From Treponema sp. (lineage in GTDB: Bacteria; Spirochaetota; Spirochaetia; Treponematales; Treponemataceae): a stretch of 64,000 nucleotides of DNA. Position 1 is the first letter of the stretch, and the number at the start of each line of letters is the position of its first letter. Positions 23,356 to 32,361 of this stretch are shown here, one piece after another. The stretch spans positions 1-64,000 of the forward strand of contig JAGCNW010000045.1 in assembly GCA_017645785.1 (NCBI GenBank), in the 5' to 3' direction. The notes under the pieces were generated by a model. The model was not told the origin of the DNA. It ran no database searches and saw only the letters and a list, made by a program, of their open reading frames with translations. A program made the translations under genes and the position numbers.

Positions 23356-23880
23356 ATGAATGACGGATTGCGAATAACTTACAGGCTTGCGGAAGAAGCC
23401 GACCTGGACGAAATTTGCGCGCTTGTACAAGCGGCGGTCGCCGAAATGGAAAGGCGCGGAATTCTTCAGTGGGATGAAATTTATCCTGCCCGCGAAGATT
23501 TTATGAACGACATAAAATCGCGTTCGCTTTTTATAGGCCAAACAGAATTCCAAAACACAAAGCGCATAGCCGTAATTTACGCCCTTAACAAAGAATGCGA
23601 CGAAGAATACAAAACGGCCGCGTGGACAATCCAAGGCGACTGGCGCGTATTGCACCGCATTTGCGTTCACCCGGACTTTCAAAACCAAGGCATAGCAAAA
23701 GCGACGCTCGCGCATATAGAGCAAAAAGCCCGCGACCTTGGAGCGGCTTCCATCCGCCTTGACGTCTTCAGCCAAAACCCTTTTTCGCAAAGATTGTACG
23801 AACGCGCGGGCTACCGCAAAACCGGCGAAGCCAATTGGCGCAAAGGCCTTTTTTATTTGATGGAAAAAGACCTGCGCTAA
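23356..23880 (+). CDS. GNAT family N-acetyltransferase
   Basis: The 174-residue protein has ITYRLAEEADLDEICALVQAAV at the start, the acetyl-CoA loop CVHPDFQNQGIAKATLAHIE and VFSQNPFSQRLYERAGYRKTG. This is a typical GNAT domain. The start ATG at 23356 lies 6 nt after a consensus -10 box and has no SD, so the mRNA is probably leaderless. It stands alone just before the phospholipid operon. The substrate is unknown. Confidence 0.86.
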   Translation: MNDGLRITYRLAEEADLDEICALVQAAVAEMERRGILQWDEIYPAREDFMNDIKSRSLFIGQTEFQNTKRIAVIYALNKECDEEYKTAAWTIQGDWRVLHRICVHPDFQNQGIAKATLAHIEQKARDLGAASIRLDVFSQNPFSQRLYERAGYRKTGEANWRKGLFYLMEKDLR

Positions 23881-23938
23881 ACACTCGACCTCCTCCTATA
23901 TACATTTAGCGCAAGAATACGCTATACTATTAAGATAG

Positions 23939-24976
23939 ATGAAGAAGAAGGTTTTTTGGGCGCTTTTCACGCTATGCCTTTCAATACTTACCATTTATTC
24001 GCTATTTTACAGCGGCGGCCTTTCCGTGCCAGAGCTTTGGCAAAAGATAAAGGGAGCGTCGCCCCAGTGGCTTATACCCGCCGCGCTTTGCATGCTTGGC
24101 TTCATCTTCTTTGAGGGCCGCTCCCTTGTGTTGATATTGCGAACATTGGGCTATCCCGCAAAAAAAAGGCGGGGCTTTCTTTACGCCTCGGCGGACATTT
24201 ACTTTTCTTCGATAACACCGTCCGCCACAGGAGGCCAGCCGGCGAGCGCCTACTTTATGCGCAAGGACGGAATTTCTGGAGCCGCGATTACGGTTTCTTT
24301 AATTTTGAACCTTACGATGTACACTCTGGCCATCATAACGCTTGGACTTTTTTCGATTATATTTTTTCCCGGCATTTTTTGGCAATTTTCCCTGCCCTGC
24401 AAAATAATGATTCTCATAGGAATCGTGATGATGTCCTTGCTCACAGTTTTTTTCATCCTTTTGTTGAAAAAGCAAGCCATCCTTTTAAGTATTTGCACTT
24501 TCATCGTTTCGATAATGGAAAAACTCAGCTTTAAAAAAGCGGCGGAACGTTTTAGGCGGGGAATTGATTCCACCCTGGAAAAATACAAGGAATGCGTCGT
24601 TACCATTGGCGACAAAAAGGGCATTCTGGTCCAAACGTATTTTTTAAACCTTTTGCAAAGAGCGTCGCAAATCCTTGTGACAGTTTTTTGTTACTACGCG
24701 ATGCATGGAAACATTCCCCAGGGACTCAAGATTTTCGCCATTCAAACTTATGTTGTCATGGGATCAAATTTCATCCCCATTCCCGGAGCGGTAGGAATTT
24801 CGGAATTCCTCATGTATTTTGGCTACGCAAGCTTGATCGGAGGCGAGGCTTCTTGTTCGCTTGCGATTCTAAGCCGAGGAATTTCTTTTTACACCTGTAG
24901 CATAATTAGCATTTTTACTGTAATATTAGGCTTTATACTGATTCAGCGAAAGAAAAACAAAGAGGAAGCGTTATGA
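23939..24976 (+). CDS. Lysylphosphatidylglycerol synthase TM region/UPF0104 membrane protein
   Basis: The 345-residue protein has about eight to nine hydrophobic segments and the family motifs FEGRSLVLILRTLGYP, SSITPSATGGQPASAYFMRKDG and PIPGAVGISEFLMYFGY. It matches the flippase-like membrane domain of MprF without the catalytic synthase domain. Members may move or flip lipids. It overlaps pssA by 4 nt, which ties it to phospholipid metabolism. A TATACT box ends 10 nt before the ATG and only a weak SD is visible. Confidence 0.85.
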   Translation: MKKKVFWALFTLCLSILTIYSLFYSGGLSVPELWQKIKGASPQWLIPAALCMLGFIFFEGRSLVLILRTLGYPAKKRRGFLYASADIYFSSITPSATGGQPASAYFMRKDGISGAAITVSLILNLTMYTLAIITLGLFSIIFFPGIFWQFSLPCKIMILIGIVMMSLLTVFFILLLKKQAILLSICTFIVSIMEKLSFKKAAERFRRGIDSTLEKYKECVVTIGDKKGILVQTYFLNLLQRASQILVTVFCYYAMHGNIPQGLKIFAIQTYVVMGSNFIPIPGAVGISEFLMYFGYASLIGGEASCSLAILSRGISFYTCSIISIFTVILGFILIQRKKNKEEAL

Positions 24977-25680
24977 TTGGCTTTTACGACTACACAGTGG
25001 TTCTCACCTACCTTTCAATGATTTCCGCGACGACAGGAGTCATTCTTTGCCTTAACGACATCGGCCATCCTTTTTTGGGAATGCTCTTTTTGATGTTCTG
25101 CGGCCTCTGCGACGCATTTGACGGAAAGGTGGCGCGCACAAAGAAAAACCGGACGGAACGGATGGAAAAATTCGGAGTGCAAATCGACTCGCTTTCTGAC
25201 CTTGTGGCCTTTGGAATCTTGCCGGCTTGCATTGGAATAGCCATGCTCAGAAGCTCCATTGATTTTTACAACTTCCCGGACATTATATTCTTGCACTTGG
25301 CCGACAAATCGACAATCATAAAAATTTTCCTTACAGTAATCGCGGTTTTGTACAGCCTTGCCGCGATGATTCGTTTGGCCTACTTTAACGTATTGGAAGA
25401 CGAGCGCAAAAAAACGGAAGACGGCGCGAACAAAATTTTTGTAGGTCTTCCGGTGACAAGCTCCGCGCTTATTTTCCCAACGATTCTTTTGATTCACATT
25501 TTCTCCAGCGCGGACTTGACCATTTTGTATTTTATTTTCTTGGCGATTGTCGGCTTTTTGTTCGTTTCGGAAATCCAAGTAAAAAAGCCTACGCTAAAGG
25601 GCCTTTTGATTATGATTTCAATCGGCTTGCTTGAAGCCGGAATCTTGGCATACGTCTTTATCGTAATGAAAAACAAATAA
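24973..25680 (+). CDS. pssA: CDP-diacylglycerol-serine O-phosphatidyltransferase
   Basis: The 235-residue integral membrane enzyme has the CDP-alcohol phosphatidyltransferase motif spread over CDAFDGKVAR...FGVQIDSLSD, with all the expected Asp residues and the Gly. It would join CDP-diacylglycerol and serine to make phosphatidylserine. It sits directly before psd, so together they make phosphatidylethanolamine. Its ATG overlaps the upstream stop (ATGA), and its stop shares a base with the psd start (TAATG). Confidence 0.92.
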   Translation: MIGFYDYTVVLTYLSMISATTGVILCLNDIGHPFLGMLFLMFCGLCDAFDGKVARTKKNRTERMEKFGVQIDSLSDLVAFGILPACIGIAMLRSSIDFYNFPDIIFLHLADKSTIIKIFLTVIAVLYSLAAMIRLAYFNVLEDERKKTEDGANKIFVGLPVTSSALIFPTILLIHIFSSADLTILYFIFLAIVGFLFVSEIQVKKPTLKGLLIMISIGLLEAGILAYVFIVMKNK

Positions 25681-26498
25681 TGGACGCGCTGGCTTTTTTA
25701 TATAAAACAGTTTGCGGCCGCGCGTTTTTAAAGCTTCTCACGGCGCGCGCCGTTTCAAAGGCGTGCGGAGCGTTTTTAGACTCGGGCCTTTCGCGCTTTT
25801 TAATAAAACCCTTTGTAAAAAAGAACAAGATAAACCTTGACGAATACCAAACAGAAGGAATAAAAAGCTTCAACCAATTTTTTAGGCGAAAAATCAAAGA
25901 CGGCGCGCGGCAGTTTTCCGCCGACCCAAATGTTTTATGCTCTCCCTGCGACGGCCTCCTAAGCGTGTGGAAGATCGAGAGCGGCGCGATTATTCCCGTA
26001 AAGCAATCGCAATACACAATATCTTCGCTATTAAAAGACGACGCTTTGGCGCAAGAATACGATGGAGGCCTTTGCCTTGTGTTCCGCCTTTGCGTGGACA
26101 ACTACCACCGCTACTCTTACGCCGAAAGCGGAAAGAAAGGCCCCAATGTTTTTATCCCCGGAATCTTGCACACAGTCCGCCCAATCGCGCTTGAGGCGCG
26201 GCCTGTGTTTATTGAAAATTGCAGGGAATGGACAACGATAGAAAGCGGCGCCTTTGGAAAGATCGTTCAAATGGAAGTTGGCGCGATGCTCGTCGGACGG
26301 ATTGTAAACCACGAGGGGCCTGGCTTTGCCGAGCGCGGAAAGGAAAAAGGCTATTTTGAATACGGCGGCTCGACAATCATTTTGCTTTTAAAAAAAGGCG
26401 CCGCGCAAATCAACAAAGAAATTTTGGAAAACTCAAGCGCCGGAATTGAGACGCCGGTAAAGATGGGCAGCCAAATTGGCGAAAAAGGGCTTATATGA
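25680..26498 (+). CDS. psd: Phosphatidylserine decarboxylase proenzyme
   Basis: The 272-residue protein has SFNQFFRRKIK, SPCDG (Asp91), DNYHRYSY (His143), NHEGPG and the self-cleavage motif GGST (229-232). Ser231 would become the pyruvoyl group. It decarboxylates phosphatidylserine to phosphatidylethanolamine at the inner membrane. Length and motif order fit the bacterial family. The start codon overlaps the pssA stop by one base, indicating coupled translation. tcdA overlaps its end by 4 nt. Confidence 0.93.
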   Translation: MDALAFLYKTVCGRAFLKLLTARAVSKACGAFLDSGLSRFLIKPFVKKNKINLDEYQTEGIKSFNQFFRRKIKDGARQFSADPNVLCSPCDGLLSVWKIESGAIIPVKQSQYTISSLLKDDALAQEYDGGLCLVFRLCVDNYHRYSYAESGKKGPNVFIPGILHTVRPIALEARPVFIENCREWTTIESGAFGKIVQMEVGAMLVGRIVNHEGPGFAERGKEKGYFEYGGSTIILLLKKGAAQINKEILENSSAGIETPVKMGSQIGEKGLI

Positions 26499-27268
26499 AC
26501 AGCAATCAGTTTGCGCGGACACGGCTCACGTTCGGAAAAGAAAACATGGAAAAACTCCACAAGGCCCGGGTGATTGTTTTTGGCATTGGCGGAGTCGGAA
26601 GCTATGTCGTCGAAGCGCTTGTCCGTTCCGGAATCGGCGCGATTGACATTGTTGACGACGACAAAATCTGCCTTTCAAATTTAAACCGCCAGCTTTACGC
26701 CCTTCGTTCCACAATTGGAAAAGACAAGGTTGACGTCGCCGAAGAGCGAATCCACGACATTAACCCGGACTGCAAGGTCACAAAATGGAAAACATTTTTC
26801 ATGCCCGACACAGCCGATCAATTTGACTTTTCGCAATACGATTACATTGTTGATTGCATTGACACTGTTAAAGGAAAGCTAGAAATAATCAGCCGCGCCA
26901 AGGCGCTAAAAAAACCCGTAATAAGCTGCATGGGAGCGGGAAACAAGGTCGATCCGACAAAGCTCAAGGTTGCCGACATCACGCGAACCTCCGTTTGCCC
27001 CCTCGCCCGCGTCATGCGAAACGAATTGAAAAAGCGCGGCATAAAAAGATTGAAGGTTGTTTTTTCAACGGAAAAAATCATTCCTCCAAAAGAAGAAGAC
27101 GCGGACGAAAACTTTGAGGACGCCGCCGGAACCGGACGCAAGGGCGCTCCCAAAAAACAAGTTCCGGGAAGCAACGCCTTTGTTCCTCCCGCCGCGGGAA
27201 TGATGATTGCGGCGGAAGTCATAAAGGATTTGACCCAGTTCCATGTGACGAATTTGTTTAAAGAATAA
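26495..27268 (+). CDS. tcdA: tRNA threonylcarbamoyladenosine dehydratase (ThiF/MoeB family)
   Basis: The 257-residue E1-like protein opens with RTRLTFGKENMEKLHKARV and has the nucleotide-binding GIGGVGSYVVEAL, DDDKICLSNLNRQ and IDCIDTVKGKLEII. These fit TcdA/CsdL, which uses ATP to cyclise N6-threonylcarbamoyladenosine at tRNA position 37. The conserved C-terminal KQVPGSNAFVPPAAGMMIA is also typical of TcdA. It overlaps psd by 4 nt, an odd functional neighbour. Its stop codon lies inside the hairpin at 27260-27281. Confidence 0.9.
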   Translation: MNSNQFARTRLTFGKENMEKLHKARVIVFGIGGVGSYVVEALVRSGIGAIDIVDDDKICLSNLNRQLYALRSTIGKDKVDVAEERIHDINPDCKVTKWKTFFMPDTADQFDFSQYDYIVDCIDTVKGKLEIISRAKALKKPVISCMGAGNKVDPTKLKVADITRTSVCPLARVMRNELKKRGIKRLKVVFSTEKIIPPKEEDADENFEDAAGTGRKGAPKKQVPGSNAFVPPAAGMMIAAEVIKDLTQFHVTNLFKE

Positions 27269-27281
27269 GATTTTATTCTTT
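27260..27281. terminator. Hairpin shared by the convergent ends of tcdA and copA
   Basis: AAAGAATAA (27260-27268) pairs with TTATTCTTT (27273-27281) around a GATT loop. Read rightwards it is followed by TTAG, read leftwards by TAAACA. It contains the tcdA stop and touches the copA stop, so it may end both transcripts, although the stem is AT-rich and weak. Confidence 0.5.
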
Positions 27282-27484
27282 TAGCATTTTCCGCAATACT
27301 CATAGCCGGCTTCTTCAACAGCCGCCTTTACGAGCGCTTCGTCAACGTCCTTTGAAGTTTCGATTTCAACCGTTCCCGATTCGTGGGAAGGCTTTGCCGA
27401 CACAATTCCGTCAATGGCTTCAAGAGCCTTTTTTACATGGCCCTCGCAGTGGCCGCACATCATTCCTTTTACCGAAATTTTCAT
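27281..27484 (-). CDS. Internal start: stand-alone CopZ-like copper chaperone (candidate)
   Basis: Inside copA, in the same frame, AAGGAG is followed 9 nt later by ATG at 27484. The product would be a 67-residue HMA protein beginning [16 protein letters not shown], the exact size and layout of free CopZ chaperones that hand Cu+ to CopA. The sequence shows the signals; that they are used is an inference. E. coli makes a similar short product from copA by frameshifting, so a second route to the same end is plausible. Confidence 0.55.
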   Translation of the reverse strand: MKISVKGMMCGHCEGHVKKALEAIDGIVSAKPSHESGTVEIETSKDVDEALVKAAVEEAGYEYCGKC

Positions 27485-29785
27485 AGCGTTTTTCTCCTTG
27501 ACATTTCTGTCGCTAAGATTTGATATAAGTTTTCCCTTCGCGGGATTTTTCAAAAAGTTGAGTCTGAGCGCGTTTGTAACGACGCAAAAGCTGGAAAGAC
27601 CCATCGCCGCCGCGCCGAACATAGGATTCAGGGTCCAGCCAAAAGCCGCGACGTAACAGCCCGCGGCAAGCGGGATTCCGGCCGCGTTGTAAAAAAACGC
27701 CCAAAAAAGATTTTGCCGAATGTTGCGCAAAGTCGCGCGGCCGATTCTAATCGCGGCGGCAACGTCAAGCAGGCTGCTTTTCATCAAGACAACGTCCGCG
27801 GCGTCTATCGCGACGTCAGTTCCCGCGCCGATGGCGATTCCTAGATTCGCCGCTGTCAATGCCGGAGCGTCGTTTATTCCGTCGCCGACCATCACAACCT
27901 TTCCGCTTTTCATAAGGTCGCGAATCGCGGCCTCTTTTCCGTCGGGCTTAACAGAAGCGACAACTTCGTCGACGCCGGCTTGTCTTCCAATCGCGCGGGC
28001 TGTAATTTCGTTGTCGCCGGTTAGCATCGCGACGCGAAGCCCCATCTTTTTCAGCTGGCTTATGGCGGCAGGCGAATCTTCCTTTATTGTGTCCGCCACG
28101 GCGACGGCTCCGAGCAATTTGTTTCGCTCCGCAAGAAGCACCGGCGTCTTTCCTTGCGCGGAAAGTTCATCAAGCGTTTTTTTCATCGGAGAAATCTCCG
28201 TAACTTTCGCGATGTATTCCGCGTTTCCGCCGTAAACTGTGGCGCCGCTTATGTTCGCCTTAAGTCCGTTTCCCGCGACGGCGGCAAAATCTTCGCTTTC
28301 CAAAATGGCCGCGCCTTTTTGCCTTGCGTAAAAAGTTATCGCTTTTGAAATCGGATGCTCGCTTTTTGATTCAAGCGAACTTGCTTTTAGAAGGAGCTCG
28401 CTTTCGTCAACGCCTTCGGCCGGAATCACGTCGGTCACTTTCATAACGCCGCTTGTAATCGTTCCTGTTTTGTCAAGGGCGACAATTTGAACGCGGCCCG
28501 CTTCTTCAAGAGAGGCCGAAGTCTTGAACAAAATTCCTGACCTGGCTCCGACTCCGTTCCCCACCATAATCGCTACAGGCGTCGCAAGGCCCAAAGCGCA
28601 GGGGCAGCTTATCACCAAGACCGAAACCGCTCGCGCGATCGCGTAGCCAAAGGTCTGGCCCAAAAGAAGCCACGCAAAAAGCGTCACAACCGCAATCGCA
28701 ATCACCGCGGGAACAAACACGCCCGAAACCTTGTCGGCGATTTTTGCGATCGGCGCTTTTGTCGCCGCGGCGTCGCCAACCATGCGGATTATTTCAGAAA
28801 GCGTCGTGTCTTGGCCGACCCGCGTCGCGCGGCATACCATGTAACCCGAAGCGTTTATGGTTGCGGAGGCCACCTTGTCGCCGGCTTGCTTTTCAACAGG
28901 AAGGCTTTCGCCGGTCAAAGCGGATTCGTTCACCGCGCTCGCGCCTTCCGTCACAATTCCGTCAACAGGAATTTTGTCGCCAGGGCGGACGACGAACAAA
29001 TCTCCAGCCTTCACTTCCTCGATCGCAACGGACACTTCTTTTCCGTCAACCAAAAGAACGGCGGTCTCGGGCGCGAGCTTCATCAAGGCCTTTAGCGCGC
29101 TGGTCGTCTTTCCCTTGGACTTGGCCTCAAGCGTTTTTCCGACTGTGATCAAGGTCAAAATAGTCGCGGCCGACTCAAAGTATAGTTGATTCATATGGTA
29201 CACAATCCGCTCATTGTCAGCGTCAACAAGCGCGCCAGCCATCGCAAAAAGCGCGAACACGCTGTAAGAAAAAGCGGCGGCCGCTCCAAGCGCGATTAGG
29301 CTGTCCATGTTAGGCGCCCTGCGAGCCAAAGCCTTAAAGCCGCTTATAAAAAATCTTTGGTTTATAACCATGACAAGCGCCGAAAGCAAAAGTTCATAAA
29401 GGCCCATCGCGACATGATTTTTGTCCAAGAACGCGGGAAGCGGCCATGCCCACATCATGTGTCCCATGGAAACATACATCAGGGGAAGCAAAAGAATCAC
29501 GGACGCTAAAAGGCGCCTTGTCATTTTGGGGGTCTCTGTGTCTTGCAAGGAGTCAGCGCCCTTTTGCCGCTCGGATTGGCCTCCGGCGCCTTTTAGGCTC
29601 GCGCCGTAGCCCGCCTCTTCAACCGCCCTTATAATGTCACCGCTTTCGGCGGTTCCCTCCACGCCCATCGAATTGGTCAAAAGGCTTACGGCGCAGCTTT
29701 GAACGCCTGGCACAGCCTTTACGGCCTTTTCCACGCGAGCCTGGCAGGCGGCGCAACTCATTCCTGTAACGTTATACTGCTTCAT
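27281..29785 (-). CDS. copA: Copper-exporting P1B-type ATPase with N- and C-terminal HMA domains
   Basis: The 834-residue protein has, in order: an N-terminal HMA domain ([10 protein letters not shown]), membrane segments, [10 protein letters not shown] (actuator), [12 protein letters not shown] (CPC metal site, about residue 394), DKTGTITSG (phosphorylated Asp, about 437), KSEHPIS and [11 protein letters not shown] further HMA domain ([10 protein letters not shown]) follows at the C-terminus. It pumps Cu+ out of the cytosol. The C-terminal HMA is unusual and resembles a fused CopZ chaperone. An SD and ATG at its start suggest it is also made separately. csoR lies 7 nt upstream in the same operon, controlled by a CsoR site in the promoter. 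Confidence 0.95.
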   Translation of the reverse strand: MKQYNVTGMSCAACQARVEKAVKAVPGVQSCAVSLLTNSMGVEGTAESGDIIRAVEEAGYGASLKGAGGQSERQKGADSLQDTETPKMTRRLLASVILLLPLMYVSMGHMMWAWPLPAFLDKNHVAMGLYELLLSALVMVINQRFFISGFKALARRAPNMDSLIALGAAAAFSYSVFALFAMAGALVDADNERIVYHMNQLYFESAATILTLITVGKTLEAKSKGKTTSALKALMKLAPETAVLLVDGKEVSVAIEEVKAGDLFVVRPGDKIPVDGIVTEGASAVNESALTGESLPVEKQAGDKVASATINASGYMVCRATRVGQDTTLSEIIRMVGDAAATKAPIAKIADKVSGVFVPAVIAIAVVTLFAWLLLGQTFGYAIARAVSVLVISCPCALGLATPVAIMVGNGVGARSGILFKTSASLEEAGRVQIVALDKTGTITSGVMKVTDVIPAEGVDESELLLKASSLESKSEHPISKAITFYARQKGAAILESEDFAAVAGNGLKANISGATVYGGNAEYIAKVTEISPMKKTLDELSAQGKTPVLLAERNKLLGAVAVADTIKEDSPAAISQLKKMGLRVAMLTGDNEITARAIGRQAGVDEVVASVKPDGKEAAIRDLMKSGKVVMVGDGINDAPALTAANLGIAIGAGTDVAIDAADVVLMKSSLLDVAAAIRIGRATLRNIRQNLFWAFFYNAAGIPLAAGCYVAAFGWTLNPMFGAAAMGLSSFCVVTNALRLNFLKNPAKGKLISNLSDRNVKEKNAMKISVKGMMCGHCEGHVKKALEAIDGIVSAKPSHESGTVEIETSKDVDEALVKAAVEEAGYEYCGKC

Positions 29786-29792
29786 ATTCCGC

Positions 29793-30113
29793 CTACTTCA
29801 TAAGCTTTTGGAGGGTCGCCAAAAGTTCGTCGATGACTTCGTCGTTCCCCGACCTTATGTTTTGCGCGACGCAAGTTTTTACATGGTTCCCAAGGAGAAC
29901 TTTGTTAAAGCTGTTCAAAGCGCTGGTAATCGCCGAAACCTGTATCAAAATGTCCGTGCAGTAGGCGCCGCTTTCCAGCATGCCTTCAACGCCGCGGACC
30001 TGCCCTTCGATGCGCTTTAAGCGGTTCATAAGATCTTTTTTTTCGGCGTCTTCCCGCTCCTTGCGCTTTCCAGAGCAGTTGGGACATTCGCCGTGAAACG
30101 AAGTCTTGGCCAT
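29793..30113 (-). CDS. csoR: CsoR family copper-sensing repressor
   Basis: The 106-residue protein has the DUF156/CsoR fold with the Cu+ ligands Cys52 (AYCTDIL), His77 and Cys81 (NHVKTC). The N-terminus adds HGECPNC, a further Cys pair. The ATG at 30113 is chosen because GGAGG precedes it by 5 nt; a longer frame from 30146 has no SD. When Cu+ binds, CsoR leaves the operator and copA is expressed. The two genes are 7 nt apart. Operator-like palindromes lie at 30127-30143 and 30159-30179. Confidence 0.92.
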   Translation of the reverse strand: MAKTSFHGECPNCSGKRKEREDAEKKDLMNRLKRIEGQVRGVEGMLESGAYCTDILIQVSAITSALNSFNKVLLGNHVKTCVAQNIRSGNDEVIDELLATLQKLMK

Positions 30114-30126
30114 AGTTCCTCCATGC

Positions 30127-30184
30127 ATACCCCCATCGGGTATCAAGCAAAAACAAGTATATACCCGCTAGGGGTATATGTCAA
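30127..30184 (-). promoter_or_regulatory. csoR-copA promoter with embedded CsoR operators
   Basis: On the minus strand: TTGACA (30184-30179), 17-bp spacer, TATACT (30161-30156). A GC-rich pseudopalindrome with CCC and GGGG halves (30159-30179) fills the spacer, and a second, ATACCCCCATCGGGTAT (30127-30143), lies in the leader just before the SD. Both fit known CsoR sites (A/T-rich ends, C and G runs inside). Repression would block RNA polymerase directly. Confidence 0.88.
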
Positions 30185-30246
30185 TAGCAGGAACGGCTTG
30201 CGAAAAAAGGAAAAATCTGTTTAAATAAAAGCAATTAGGAAAATCC

Positions 30247-31410
30247 ATGAACCATAAAAAAATATTGTCGCTGCTTGCGGCAAGCATTGTTTTTTTCTCA
30301 TGCACAACGACGCAAAGGCGCGCCTTGGTTCACCGCGACGCCAACGTAAAGGACTACCAATGGCTCCCTTCCCGCTCCATACAAAAAGGAAGCGAGACAA
30401 GAAACTTCGCGCAAGAGCCGGACGAAAAAACAAAGCAGGCCATTCTTGAGGCCATAGGATTTTCCGACATGCCGACCGCGCTTAAAAAGACCCGCACCCA
30501 AGCGCTCGTCGTCGTCCGCGGCGAAAAAATTTTGCTTGAAGAATACGGAATGAATTGCGACCACAATTCCATCGTAACCTCTTTCTCCGTCGCAAAAAGC
30601 GTAAACTCCGCGATGGTCGGAACCTTGATTGAGTCGGGAAAAATAAAAAGCGAAGACGAGCCTGTCACAAACTACATTCCGGAACTTCTAGAGCGCGACG
30701 AACGCTTTGCTCTCATAACGATAAAAAACCTTCTCAACATGTCGTCCGGAATTTTGTACGCGGAAACTCCAAACCCAAGAATGGACAACACCGAAACTTA
30801 CTACAACCCCAACCTTCGAAAGCTTGCGCTGACAAACACGCTGATTAAAGAAGAGCCTGGAACGCATTTTCTTTACAACAACTACAATCCCCTTTTGCTC
30901 GGCCTCATAATAGAGCGCGTCGCAAAGCAAAATGTTTGCGAATACCTTAGCCAGTCGATTTGGTCAAAAATCGGCTGCGAGCGCGACGCCACTTGGAGCT
31001 TGGACAGCGACAAGGACGCCTTTGAAAAAATGGAAAGCGGAATCAACACAATCGCGATGGACTTTGTCCGTTTTGCCTGCATGTACCGCGACGGCGGAAA
31101 AGTTTTTGGAAAGCAAGTCGTAAGCCAAGAATGGATTAAAAAATCGCTCGCAAGCCCGCCGCGCGAAGCCGACTACTATTCCGACCATTGGGGAAAAGAC
31201 GTCTTTAACCACGGCGCCTCTTACGGTTTGGCTTGGTATGTTTATGCGGAAAGCGGAAGCGCCGCAAACCCTGATTTTTTTGGAATCGGAAACAAGGGCC
31301 AAATTATTTACATCTCGCCGTCACGCAAGATGGTTATGGCGCGCTTTGGCGAGCAAAACATCATCAATTTGTGGAAGTGGATCGAAGCGTTCAAAAACAT
31401 AGAACGCTGA
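30247..31410 (+). CDS. Serine beta-lactamase-like hydrolase, lipoprotein
   Basis: The 387-residue protein has a lipoprotein signal (MNHKKILSLLAASIVFFSC, lipobox Cys19), so it is likely anchored in a membrane facing the periplasm or outside. The body is a class C/esterase-type serine hydrolase with SVAKS (SxxK nucleophile) and YNNYNP (YxN motif). Such proteins are peptidases or esterases (6-aminohexanoate dimer hydrolase or EstB type) rather than antibiotic-inactivating enzymes in most cases. The SD is AGGA. It is a lone gene between the divergent csoR operon and an epimerase. Confidence 0.86.
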   Translation: MNHKKILSLLAASIVFFSCTTTQRRALVHRDANVKDYQWLPSRSIQKGSETRNFAQEPDEKTKQAILEAIGFSDMPTALKKTRTQALVVVRGEKILLEEYGMNCDHNSIVTSFSVAKSVNSAMVGTLIESGKIKSEDEPVTNYIPELLERDERFALITIKNLLNMSSGILYAETPNPRMDNTETYYNPNLRKLALTNTLIKEEPGTHFLYNNYNPLLLGLIIERVAKQNVCEYLSQSIWSKIGCERDATWSLDSDKDAFEKMESGINTIAMDFVRFACMYRDGGKVFGKQVVSQEWIKKSLASPPREADYYSDHWGKDVFNHGASYGLAWYVYAESGSAANPDFFGIGNKGQIIYISPSRKMVMARFGEQNIINLWKWIEAFKNIER

Positions 31411-31441
31411 ACGCAAAGAATAAAAACTGGGAGCAAACAAA

Positions 31442-32305
31442 ATGAACGTCTTGGTAATCGGCGGAACAAAATTTTTTGGAATTCCTATGGTCAACGCTCT
31501 TTTAAAGAAAGGCCATAAAGTTACGGTGGCGACAAGGGGAAACACAAAATTTTCTTTTGACGGCACGGTGGAGCAAATCGTTTTTGACAAGAACGACCCG
31601 CAAAGCGTCGCGCGTTCTCTTGGCAAAAAAGAATTTGACGTCACAATAGACAAAATCGCGTACAGTTCAAACGACGTCCGCTCCCTCTTGCAAAACGCGC
31701 CTTGCAAAAAATACATCCAAATGTCCACGTGCGCCGTCTACAAAAAAATTCACACGGACACAAAAGAAGAAGAATTTGACGCCGCTTCGCAACCGCTTGA
31801 ATGGACGGACAGGCTCGACGACTACGCGGAAACAAAACGGCTGGCCGAGCGCGCCGCCCTTGAATTTTTGCCCGCCGATACTTGCGCCTTTGTCCGATAC
31901 CCAGTAGTGCTCGGCCCCAACGACTACACGGGCCGACTGCGCTTTTACCTTAAGCATATCCGGGACCAAAAGCCTATGTTCATCGACGACATGGAAATGG
32001 ACAGCCCCTTCATTCACGAGACGGAAGCGGGAGAATTCATCGCCCACCTTGCCGAAAATTTTACGCCGGGCCCGGTAAACGGCTGCTCCAACGGAACAGT
32101 GAAAATTTCCAAAATCGTAAACTATATGGAAGAAAAGCTCGGAAAAAAAGCCGTCCTTGAAAAGTCCGGAGAGCCCGCTCCATACAACGGCCTTCCAGCC
32201 AACCGGAGCATAAACACGCAAAAAGCCCAGTCAACCGGCTGGAAATTCTACGACTTGGAAAGCTGGCTTTACAAGCTGATCGACTGGGAGCTTTCAAGAC
32301 ATTAG
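31442..32305 (+). CDS. NAD-dependent epimerase/dehydratase family protein
   Basis: The 287-residue Rossmann-fold SDR opens MNVLVIGGTKFFGIPMVNAL (GGxxFxG nucleotide loop) and keeps the SDR-like catalytic region around MSTCAVYKKI and YAETKRLAE (YxxxK). Relatives include chloroplast-type RNA-binding SDR proteins and sugar-nucleotide epimerases; the substrate cannot be assigned. A GGGAG SD precedes the ATG. It is 31 nt after the lipoprotein gene. Confidence 0.82.
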   Translation: MNVLVIGGTKFFGIPMVNALLKKGHKVTVATRGNTKFSFDGTVEQIVFDKNDPQSVARSLGKKEFDVTIDKIAYSSNDVRSLLQNAPCKKYIQMSTCAVYKKIHTDTKEEEFDAASQPLEWTDRLDDYAETKRLAERAALEFLPADTCAFVRYPVVLGPNDYTGRLRFYLKHIRDQKPMFIDDMEMDSPFIHETEAGEFIAHLAENFTPGPVNGCSNGTVKISKIVNYMEEKLGKKAVLEKSGEPAPYNGLPANRSINTQKAQSTGWKFYDLESWLYKLIDWELSRH

Positions 32306-32361
32306 GCTTGTTTTTTAGCCCTTAAAGCGCTATAATTTTTTCTCGTAAAAGGGGGCGTAAC

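Noticed and set aside
2000..23900. Integron-like cassette array with attC sites
   Set aside because: Treponema denticola has an integron, and this zone has many small genes with hairpin repeats between them. However, the repeats lack recognisable GTTRRRY/RYYYAAC ends, genes lie on both strands in clusters, and no integrase is visible.
30247..31410. Antibiotic-inactivating class C beta-lactamase
   Set aside because: The SxxK and YxN motifs are present, but the lipoprotein signal and overall sequence fit esterase/peptidase relatives.
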